Shown piece after piece: positions 1 to 6,316 of a DNA stretch of 10,874 bases. The stretch covers positions 1 through 10,874 of the forward strand of contig JAABTB010000048.1 in the NCBI GenBank assembly GCA_011390085.1. Direction: 5' to 3'. The notes under the pieces are model-generated. The model was not told the DNA's origin and searched no databases. It worked only from the letters and a program-made list of their open reading frames with translations. This stretch comes from Desulfobacula sp. (GTDB lineage: Bacteria > Desulfobacterota > Desulfobacteria > Desulfobacterales > Desulfobacteraceae). The stretch's first letter is position 1, and each line of letters opens with the position of its first letter. Position numbers and translations under genes: made by a program.

Positions 1-137
1 TTTTCGCCGTCAATGATTTTATAGATGGTCACCTCCCCTTTTTTAACAAGGTATCCCACATTTCCCGGCTGCCCTTCCCGGAAGATGGGTTTGTTTTTAA
101 AATAGGATTTAACGGTTCCGAATTTTGGGCCTATCAT
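1..137 (-). CDS. Cyclic-nucleotide-binding-domain protein (N-terminal part only)
   Basis: The first 45 codons of a minus-strand gene that leaves the window at position 1. It starts at an ATG (137-135) with a strong Shine-Dalgarno GGAGGGA at 147-141. The residues FREGQPGNVGYLVKKGEV match the opening strands of the cNMP-binding (Crp/Fnr-type) beta-roll, where the usual pattern is F.eGd.g...Y.i..G.v. Everything that would tell a transcription factor from a stand-alone cNMP sensor or a fusion lies outside the window, as does the phosphate-binding cassette, so ligand and output are unknown. It follows the deoxyhypusine-synthase-like gene by 26 bp and is probably co-transcribed with it. The domain call is fairly safe; the function is open. 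Confidence 0.75.
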   Translation of the reverse strand, partial: MIGPKFGTVKSYFKNKPIFREGQPGNVGYLVKKGEVTIYKIIDGE

Positions 138-163
138 GATTCCCTCCTAAAAAAGGAATGGAT

Positions 164-1102
164 TTAAAGAGATTCAATGACCCCGGCGGCAATGAGGGGA
201 ATCAGAATCTCGTGGTGGCCCACAAGGCTGAAGCCTTTGCCTTTGCCAAGGGTGGGGCGGTTCACCACATTGGTCATGGGCCGGTAATGGCGGATAAAAT
301 CAAGGTTGACGGTTGTGAAGTCATCCAGGGTATGCCCCAGATTCCTGACCAGGGTCACGGCTTTTAAAAAAACTTCAGGCAGGATGACGGCTGATCCGGC
401 ATTGATGAACACCCCTTTTTCAAGCCGGGCGATTCTGGATGCAAAAAGCTTGAAATCGTAATGGGAGGCAGCTCCGCAGGCGGCTCCGTCAAAATCCGGG
501 TGCATGTGGATAATATCCGTGCCTAGGGCCACATGCACCGTTGCCGGGATATCCAGGCCGGCGGCCGTTGCGGTCAGGCTCAGATGTTTAAAATTCAGGT
601 TTTCTTTCAGGATCAGGTCTCCCACTGCCTTTCCAAGCCCTGCGGATTTTTGTTTGGCGTTTTGGATGGCCTGGTTGAGAAAGGCCGAAGTTTCCCTGGC
701 CATGCCGAAACTGCCATCCCCCAGAGTTTTTGCCACATCCTCAGAGGTTCGGCCCACCATGGCGGTTTCAAGGTCATGGATAATGCCGGACCCGTTCATG
801 GAGATCATGGTCAGGATGTTTTTTTTCATCAGATCAATCAGGATGGGATTCATGCCGGTTTTGACGACATGGCCGCCCAAGGCAAAACAGATTTGTTTTT
901 GGGTCTTGGCGGCAAGACTGACGGCATCAATGACGGCACGAAGATCATTCCCCGCCAGAATGGACGGCAGGGTCGAAAGAAAATCGGAAAACCGGCCCCC
1001 CTTTATCCAGGGGGTTGAAAAGTCCCTGACATCGACTTTGCTCGGCCTGTCCTTGATGGAATAGGTTTTCATAAGGCTGTAATCCAGAAGTGCATCACCC
1101 AT
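164..1102 (-). CDS. Deoxyhypusine-synthase-like protein, bacterial type
   Basis: A 312-residue protein. A longer reading from 1192 exists, but ATG 1102 is preferred: it gives an 8-nt overlap with gmhA and has AAGGA about 9 nt upstream. By eye the protein follows the deoxyhypusine synthase fold from end to end. A GGHVVKTGMNPILIDLM segment (76-92) is followed by NGSGIIHDLE (103-112), where DHS has TAGGVEEDL. LGTDIIHMHP (193-202) sits where DHS has LGDMIFFHS, then KGVFINAGSAV (229-239) where DHS has TGMIILGGGVV. RPTLGKGKG (282-290) sits where DHS has the catalytic RP..WGK lysine. The histidine pair after GGGVVK in eukaryotic DHS is replaced by Pro-Glu (242-243). Bacteria have no eIF5A, so the substrate is unknown; related bacterial enzymes can act on polyamines. 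Its position directly after gmhA is the only functional context. Fold assignment moderate, reaction unassigned. Confidence 0.65.
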   Translation of the reverse strand: MGDALLDYSLMKTYSIKDRPSKVDVRDFSTPWIKGGRFSDFLSTLPSILAGNDLRAVIDAVSLAAKTQKQICFALGGHVVKTGMNPILIDLMKKNILTMISMNGSGIIHDLETAMVGRTSEDVAKTLGDGSFGMARETSAFLNQAIQNAKQKSAGLGKAVGDLILKENLNFKHLSLTATAAGLDIPATVHVALGTDIIHMHPDFDGAACGAASHYDFKLFASRIARLEKGVFINAGSAVILPEVFLKAVTLVRNLGHTLDDFTTVNLDFIRHYRPMTNVVNRPTLGKGKGFSLVGHHEILIPLIAAGVIESL

Positions 1103-1664
1103 TGAAAACCGTCCTTTCCGTAAGATCGCACAGGATATGGGCCAGAAGGATATGAACCTCCTGGATTCTGGCGGTAATATCCGAATCCACACAAAAGGGG
1201 AAATCGCTCAGTTCCTTTAATTTGCCTTTATTTCCTGAGAACCCGATAATGGAAAGTCCAATGTCCTTTGCTTCCATGACGGCCTTGATGACATTGGGCG
1301 AATTGCCTGAAGTCGAGATGCCCAGGGCAATATCCCCGTCATTGCCCAAGGCCTGGATCTGTTTTAAAAAAATATCATCATAGGAATAGTCGTTGCCGAT
1401 GCTGGTGATCACAGAGGTATCCGTGGTCAGAGCAAGGGCAGGCAAGGGCCGTCTTTCCATCTGGAACCGGTTGATGAATTCTGCAGCAATGTGCTGGCAG
1501 TCTGCTGCGCTGCCGCCGTTGCCGAACAACAGAAGCTTTTTTCCGGATTTAAAGGCAGAACTTAAAAGTTCCGCACAGGATTCAATTTGGTCCCTATTCC
1601 TGGTGAAGAATTCTTTTTTTATGCGGATGCTGTCATCAACTGATTGCTGGATTATGGCTTTCAT
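1095..1664 (-). CDS. gmhA: Phosphoheptose isomerase (sedoheptulose-7-phosphate isomerase)
   Basis: A 189-residue SIS-domain enzyme, close to the roughly 192 residues of E. coli GmhA. It converts sedoheptulose 7-phosphate to D-glycero-D-manno-heptose 7-phosphate in the cytoplasm, the first step of ADP-heptose synthesis for the lipopolysaccharide inner core. The phosphosugar-binding loop FGNGGSAADCQH (47-58) and the second SIS motif STSGNSPNV (117-125) are intact. The expected metal and catalytic residues are all present with the family spacing: H58, E62, Q168 and H176, corresponding to H61, E65, Q172 and H180 in E. coli. Its stop codon overlaps the start of the downstream deoxyhypusine-synthase-like gene by 8 nt, suggesting translational coupling. 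No other heptose gene (hldE, gmhB, waaF) is in the window. A DnaA-associated DiaA paralogue is the alternative, but the full metal site favours GmhA. Confidence 0.9.
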   Translation of the reverse strand: MKAIIQQSVDDSIRIKKEFFTRNRDQIESCAELLSSAFKSGKKLLLFGNGGSAADCQHIAAEFINRFQMERRPLPALALTTDTSVITSIGNDYSYDDIFLKQIQALGNDGDIALGISTSGNSPNVIKAVMEAKDIGLSIIGFSGNKGKLKELSDFPFCVDSDITARIQEVHILLAHILCDLTERTVFNG

Positions 1665-1688
1665 GGGTTTGTAATCTTTGGTTCTCCC

Positions 1689-2912
1689 TTAAGCGGTTTT
1701 AATAATATCTTCCTCAGAAGCGGCCCCTTCAATTTTTCCCTGGAGGGTTTGAAGTCTTTCCCTGAATAAGGGATTATCCGGCTCAAGGGCAATGCTGTTT
1801 TTTGCAAAAGTCAGGGCAATGCCAAGGTTTTTATCTTGGAGTTCCAGGCTTTTTGCGTACCCGGATAGGGAGACGGCATCGGAAGGATTCAGTTTGATGG
1901 CGGCATTAAACTCCCGTCCTGCTTGTTCCGGTTCGTTTTGGGCCAGGAAAATTTCTCCTTTTATCCGATAGACCAGACTTGATTTCGGGTTGATCCGGCC
2001 GGCAACCTCAATATGGGGAAGGGCCTGTTGAAACAGATCTTTTTTAAAGAGGAGATGGCCCAAGAGCAGTTCCACTTCAAAAACCGTGTCATTGATGGCA
2101 TGGGCCTTTCTCAGATAGGAAACGGCGTTGTCCATGTCATTGTCGATCTGATGGAGAAGTCCTATATTATAAATCACCATGATTTCATCCGGGCTGATCT
2201 TCATGGCGGCTTCAAATTGACTCCTTGCCTTGTCAAGATCTCCTGAAACGGCAAAACAGACTCCAAGGCTGTTCATCAGGTTGATATCACGGGGTTTGAT
2301 CCGGATGCCTTCCTCATATTCTTTGACGGCAAGTTCATATCGGTTTAAATGATAAAGCCTGTCTCCGGAGATATTCAGCGAAATACCATCAAAGGAAATC
2401 AGGGTGCCGGGTCCGAAAAAAGCAGCATGATCAATGGCCTTAAGGGCATTGGCAACGGCTTTTGTCCTTGGAAAGTCATGGTACGGGAAGCTTGCCGTGC
2501 CGACCAGAACATCGGCTCGGACTCCTTTAGATATTCCTTCTTTTAATGAAAGAAGGGTCCTGGAAGCCTTTTCTTCATTTTCATAATCCCAGAAAGCAAA
2601 GATAAAGGAGGTCTCATCAAGAGTTTCCCAGATGCCCCGGTCATGATTCAGAAATAAACTGAATGCGGTTTCAAAGCTTTGTATAGCCTCTTCCCGGAGG
2701 GTTTCCGAAGCTCGGGGCGAGATATGGGCCACGGCGCATAAAAATTTTTCATTGGGGATGACGGCCTGTTCCAATCTTTTTTCAAAGGTCTTGATGACGG
2801 ATGAATCTGTCAGAAGAAGATCGGAAAAATAGGTTTCCGGCGGTTGAATGGTAAGCTCATCAGAGTCTGTTTTCAGAAAATGAATTTCTTTTGAAGCAAT
2901 TCTGGGTGTCAT
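1689..2912 (-). CDS. Pseudo-GGDEF domain fused to TPR repeats
   Basis: A 407-residue protein. ATG 2912 forms an ATGA overlap with the selA stop and has GGAAGA just upstream, so a longer reading to 3092 inside selA is rejected. Residues about 56-176 follow the GGDEF-domain plan. TLDETSFIFAF (97-107) falls where RLGGDEFAVLL is expected, VGTASFP (137-143) where the SiGia.fp strand is expected, and ANALKAIDHAAFFGPG (154-169) where the final AD.ALY.AK..G helix is expected. The GG(D/E)EF signature itself is absent, so cyclase activity is very unlikely. From about 178 to 385 there are five or six TPR-like repeats, for example in 178-209, 210-243, 244-276, 278-310 and 312-345. There is no signal peptide or membrane segment. 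The likely role is a cytoplasmic scaffold or adaptor in which the dead domain binds nucleotide or partners; the partner is unknown. Confidence 0.75.
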   Translation of the reverse strand: MTPRIASKEIHFLKTDSDELTIQPPETYFSDLLLTDSSVIKTFEKRLEQAVIPNEKFLCAVAHISPRASETLREEAIQSFETAFSLFLNHDRGIWETLDETSFIFAFWDYENEEKASRTLLSLKEGISKGVRADVLVGTASFPYHDFPRTKAVANALKAIDHAAFFGPGTLISFDGISLNISGDRLYHLNRYELAVKEYEEGIRIKPRDINLMNSLGVCFAVSGDLDKARSQFEAAMKISPDEIMVIYNIGLLHQIDNDMDNAVSYLRKAHAINDTVFEVELLLGHLLFKKDLFQQALPHIEVAGRINPKSSLVYRIKGEIFLAQNEPEQAGREFNAAIKLNPSDAVSLSGYAKSLELQDKNLGIALTFAKNSIALEPDNPLFRERLQTLQGKIEGAASEEDIIKTA

Positions 2913-4309
2913 TTTTCTTCCAGTATCCTGGCTAAGGTTGATGCAATAATGGTTTCCTGGCCGTCCTGAAGGGTTCTCGGATCCAGGATATACTGATTGT
3001 CTTCGATCCGGCCGATGATGGCCGGTGTGGACAGGCGCATGGCAGTTTCCAGTTTGGATACCGAAAGGTTCACAGGCCGCAGGGTGACGCATCGCGTGGG
3101 CAGGTCCAGTTCAGGAAAGGACCCCCCGCCGGGTCTGGAATTCATGTCGGAAAACCGGAGATCGACAAGCGGGCCGATGGCCTTTTGAATGGTTTGAAAC
3201 AGGAGGCCGGCTTTTTTTACAATATCATCAAAAGGCAGGGTCAGCATCCTTAAGGTAGGAATGTCCTGAATGGCCTTTTTTTCATCCCGGTACAATCTCA
3301 AGGTGGATTCAAGGGCGGCCAGGGTGAGCTTGTCAATCCGTAAGGCCCTCGTGAGAGGGTTTTTCCGGATCTGATCAATGCTTTCTTTTTTTCCGACAAT
3401 GATGCCGGCCTGGGGACCGCCCAGAAGTTTGTCCCCGCTGAAGGTCACCACATGGGCGCCGGACCGGACGGCATCGCCGACAGTGGGTTCCCGGGGAAGG
3501 CCGTATTTTGAAAAATCAATCAGGGTGCCGGAGCCCAGGTCTTCCATGACGGGAATGCCGTTTTTCTGACCCAGCACGACCAGGTCCTTCAAGGCCACAT
3601 TGGCGGTGAAGCCTTCTATCTTATAATTGCTGGTGTGAACCTTCAGAAAAAGAGCGGTATTCTCACCAACTGCCGTTTCATAATCCCGGAGGTGGGTCCG
3701 GTTGGTGGTGCCGACTTCCTTTAGCACACAGCCGCTTTTTTCCATGACATCGGGAACCCGGAAGGAACCGCCAATTTCAACCAGCTCTCCCCGGGATACC
3801 ACCACTTCTTTTTGCCTTGCCAGGGTGTTCAGGGCCAGAAGAACGGCCCCGGCATTGTTATTGACCACGATAGCGCTTTCCGCCCCGGTTAGCTCACAGA
3901 GGAGCCCGTCAACGGCTTCATATCGGATTCCCCTTTTGCCGTTGCCCAGGTTCAGCTCAAGATTGGAATAGGTTTTGGCAATGGCCGTAATATGGGAAAG
4001 GGCATCGTCGCACAGGAGGGCCCGGCCCAGGTTGGTGTGAAGAACCACCCCTGTCGCATTGATAACGCTGACCAGCCTGGGTTTGATTTTTTCTTCGGCA
4101 AGAGACAGGGCCTGTTCCAGGAAAAGCTCATCGGTGATCACAGGATGGGTTCCGGCCAGGATGTCTTTTCTCATGCGGTCCAGGACTTGTCGCAAGGAGT
4201 CCAGGACCACACTTCTGGGGATAGATGAAAACCGTGGCTCCCGTTTGACCAGCGCCAGAAGGTGATCCACTCCGGGCAGAGTTCTCAAGCTTTTATTGAT
4301 GTCCGTCAT
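2909..4309 (-). CDS. selA: L-seryl-tRNA(Sec) selenium transferase (selenocysteine synthase)
   Basis: A 466-residue PLP enzyme, essentially the length of E. coli SelA (463). It replaces the serine hydroxyl on Ser-tRNA(Sec) with selenium from selenophosphate, making Sec-tRNA(Sec) in the cytoplasm. The N-terminal domain begins LRTLPGVDHLL (8-18). SVINATGVVLHTNLGRALL (81-99) is a SelA hallmark, and FSGDKLLGGPQAG (290-302) holds the PLP lysine K294, matching K295 in E. coli. ATG 4309 is chosen over a start 45 nt upstream because it has AGAAGG six nt before it and the protein begins as family members do. It overlaps the upstream CheD-HDOD gene by 17 nt and the downstream TPR gene by 4 nt. selB, selC and selD are not in view. 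The gene implies that the organism makes selenoproteins, which fits sulfate reducers. Confidence 0.96.
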   Translation of the reverse strand: MTDINKSLRTLPGVDHLLALVKREPRFSSIPRSVVLDSLRQVLDRMRKDILAGTHPVITDELFLEQALSLAEEKIKPRLVSVINATGVVLHTNLGRALLCDDALSHITAIAKTYSNLELNLGNGKRGIRYEAVDGLLCELTGAESAIVVNNNAGAVLLALNTLARQKEVVVSRGELVEIGGSFRVPDVMEKSGCVLKEVGTTNRTHLRDYETAVGENTALFLKVHTSNYKIEGFTANVALKDLVVLGQKNGIPVMEDLGSGTLIDFSKYGLPREPTVGDAVRSGAHVVTFSGDKLLGGPQAGIIVGKKESIDQIRKNPLTRALRIDKLTLAALESTLRLYRDEKKAIQDIPTLRMLTLPFDDIVKKAGLLFQTIQKAIGPLVDLRFSDMNSRPGGGSFPELDLPTRCVTLRPVNLSVSKLETAMRLSTPAIIGRIEDNQYILDPRTLQDGQETIIASTLARILEEK

Positions 4310-5720
4310 GTGTAACCTTCTGTGAAATGGGGGGTGAATCATTCTTAAGGGCATTGATGGGGATTAGATCCACAAGGGCGGGCAGATCCAACATGTTTAG
4401 CCCCAGATGATCCAGAGCCGATTCCAGGCTTTGGGTTTGCATTTTTTCAAGATCAAAGCCGGCATTGAATTTTTCCAGGATCAGGTCGGCCAGGTAGATG
4501 ATGAAGACAAGGGATTGGTTCTCTTTTGCTGTTTCCGGGAGATGGTGATGCTGGATGGCGTCGGTGATATTATCTGAAAAATGCCATTTTTTGGCCAGGA
4601 TAGCCCCGGCTTCGCAATGGGTGATGCCAAAGACTTTTTTTTCTGAACTCAGGAGACTTTCCGTTTCCTGGACCAGTTTTCTGAAAAAAAGAGGGGCGCT
4701 GTCTGCGATATACTGATCCAGGATCACTTTTCCGATGTCGTGAAGCAGTCCTGCGGTATAAGCGGATTGGGATGGGCAGAGGCCTGTCTTTTCCGCAATT
4801 TTCTCAGCCAGGGCCGCTACGCCGACGGTATGGAAAAAAAGACCTCCCCGGCACAGGGAATAGCCGGAACTCCCGATCTGGTTGTAATAATTGTGAACTG
4901 CGGCCATGATGATGGATTTGATCAGGGTGTTTTCGCCCAGGAGCAGGACTGCATCCTTGAGGGTATCTATTTTCAGGGAACCTGAAAAAAAGGCTGAATT
5001 GCAAAGCTTCAGGGTCTGGCCGGACAGCACCTGGTCCCTGGCCAGTTCCTTTGTAATATCAGTGATATGGTATTGGAAAGACTGGGACATTCTGAGTATT
5101 TTCAAAGCAGCCTGGGGAATGGGCCTGAGGCTATCAATGGTTTTATAAATATCTTCCATGGAGGGTGCTGCAAAGGTATTTTCCGATTTGCAGATCTCCA
5201 TCCAGGCCGGATGGATGGCGGTTTCACCCGTGGCCATATTCAATTCAAGGGAGCAGGTGAAGAATCCCCCGGTTTCGGATTTAACGACCTTGATTCCGGC
5301 GCTTTCAAGAATGGATAGGGCAATGTCGGCAGATCTTCCGCCGATGTCAAGGCCTACGTCCTGGCGGCTCACCGGGCCCACAAGGGCGCCCCCGGCAATA
5401 CAGGCCCGGAGGTTTTCCGGGTAGGCCCCGAGCTTTACAAGCGCTTTGATCAGAAGGGGTATCCCGGTGGAAGCATATTTTTCAGGGAATTCGGGCTCTG
5501 AAAAACCGGGAGGCTCGGGCAAAAGGATATGAATCAGGCCCCCTATTTTTGTGGCGCGGTCATAGAGAGTAACCCCAAGGCAGGTGGCAAGATAGGCCTG
5601 GAATATTTCCGTCCCGGCTTTTCCGATCCTGAACTGACCGGCTGTAATATGTTCGATTTTCTGATAACCCATTCGTATATATGAATTTCCGATTCTAAAT
5701 GAAATACTCTTAGATATCAT
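4293..5720 (-). CDS. CheD-HDOD fusion protein
   Basis: A 475-residue two-domain protein. Residues about 20-172 match CheD, the chemoreceptor glutamine deamidase: CLGVTLYDRATKIGGLIHI (47-65), KYASTGIPLLI (81-91), IAGGALV (108-114) and TGETAIHP (164-171). The nucleophile C47 and H64 keep the 17-residue spacing of the T. maritima Cys27/His44 pair. The position of the third residue, Thr21, is Gln41 here. Residues about 195-460 are an HDOD domain that retains HD-type histidines: FFHTVG (H297), GLLHDIGK (H327-D328), ITHCEAG (H368), HHH (391-393) and YLADL (D412). A start at M17 (5672) is equally possible: M1 has no clear Shine-Dalgarno site, M17 only a distant GGAAA, and M17 fits the usual CheD N-terminus better. 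HDOD domains usually act in signal transduction without proven enzymatic activity. No chemoreceptor gene is adjacent. Confidence 0.85.
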   Translation of the reverse strand: MISKSISFRIGNSYIRMGYQKIEHITAGQFRIGKAGTEIFQAYLATCLGVTLYDRATKIGGLIHILLPEPPGFSEPEFPEKYASTGIPLLIKALVKLGAYPENLRACIAGGALVGPVSRQDVGLDIGGRSADIALSILESAGIKVVKSETGGFFTCSLELNMATGETAIHPAWMEICKSENTFAAPSMEDIYKTIDSLRPIPQAALKILRMSQSFQYHITDITKELARDQVLSGQTLKLCNSAFFSGSLKIDTLKDAVLLLGENTLIKSIIMAAVHNYYNQIGSSGYSLCRGGLFFHTVGVAALAEKIAEKTGLCPSQSAYTAGLLHDIGKVILDQYIADSAPLFFRKLVQETESLLSSEKKVFGITHCEAGAILAKKWHFSDNITDAIQHHHLPETAKENQSLVFIIYLADLILEKFNAGFDLEKMQTQSLESALDHLGLNMLDLPALVDLIPINALKNDSPPISQKVTHDGHQ

Positions 5721-5743
5721 TAATGATTAAGAGGTTTCAACCA

Positions 5744-6277
5744 TTATCTTAGGCTGGGACATGAATCTGACAGAGGTGTTTCCGGTTCTGGGTCGGACTC
5801 CTTGTAGAGGGCCAGAACTCCTGATCTGGCCAGCTTTTTGATGCCAAAGGGCGCCAGCAGGGCCAAAAGCTCATCAATGGCATATTCATCTCCCACGGCT
5901 TCAAAAATGCAGAGATGGGGGCTTTCATCCAGAATCCGGCCCTTATAAAGGGAAATAATCCGGGTTAATTCCGTTTCCGCCTCAGGGTTTTTCTTGACAC
6001 AAATCAGGGCCATTTCTCTTTTTATGGCCTTTTCCCCGGTCATGTCCCGGAGTTTGATCACATTGACAAGGCGTTTGATCTGTTTCATGCATTGTTCGAA
6101 CTGAAGGGGCTTTGCCTTTGTGGTAATGGTGATCCGGGACATTTTAGGATTGGCTGTGGGCGCTCCGCAGATGGTCTCGATATTATAGCCTCTTCCGGCA
6201 AAAAGTCCTGCAATCCGGGCTGTAACGCCGGGTTCGTTTTCAACCAGCATGGTCAGTATGTAGGTGTCTTCTTTCAT
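5744..6277 (-). CDS. ilvN: Acetolactate synthase small (regulatory) subunit
   Basis: A 177-residue protein of the IlvN/IlvH family, the regulatory subunit that activates acetohydroxyacid synthase and gives it valine feedback inhibition in branched-chain amino acid synthesis. The N-terminal ACT domain (about 6-80) contains LVENEPGVTARIAGLF (11-26), GRGYNIETI (28-36) and NPKMSRITI (43-51). The C-terminal half (about 88-160) ends in the family motif LARSGVLALYK (149-159), followed by an acidic, proline-rich tail of about 18 residues. ATG 6277 has AGGA four nt upstream. The catalytic subunit ilvB and ilvC, the usual neighbours, are absent on both sides. The gene lies 39 bp after a signalling gene and 23 bp before CheD-HDOD. 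The family call is firm; whether this is the only small subunit of the cell cannot be seen. Confidence 0.93.
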   Translation of the reverse strand: MKEDTYILTMLVENEPGVTARIAGLFAGRGYNIETICGAPTANPKMSRITITTKAKPLQFEQCMKQIKRLVNVIKLRDMTGEKAIKREMALICVKKNPEAETELTRIISLYKGRILDESPHLCIFEAVGDEYAIDELLALLAPFGIKKLARSGVLALYKESDPEPETPLSDSCPSLR

Positions 6278-6316
6278 GGTGTCCTGAAGCTTTTTAGGGT
6301 TGCGGTGAATAGCCGG

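Noticed and set aside
504..1064. Two overlapping plus-strand open frames opposite the deoxyhypusine-synthase-like gene
   Set aside because: No recognisable domain, and the minus-strand reading is supported by homology over its full length.
1103..1192. A 30-codon N-terminal extension of the deoxyhypusine-synthase-like protein
   Set aside because: It lies wholly inside gmhA, has no family similarity, and ATG 1102 has a Shine-Dalgarno and a typical short overlap.
2913..3092. A 60-codon extension of the TPR protein
   Set aside because: It would run inside the 3' end of selA; ATG 2912 forms a standard ATGA overlap with a ribosome-binding site.
4310..4354. A 15-codon extension of SelA
   Set aside because: The normal SelA N-terminus begins at ATG 4309, which has AGAAGG at the right distance.
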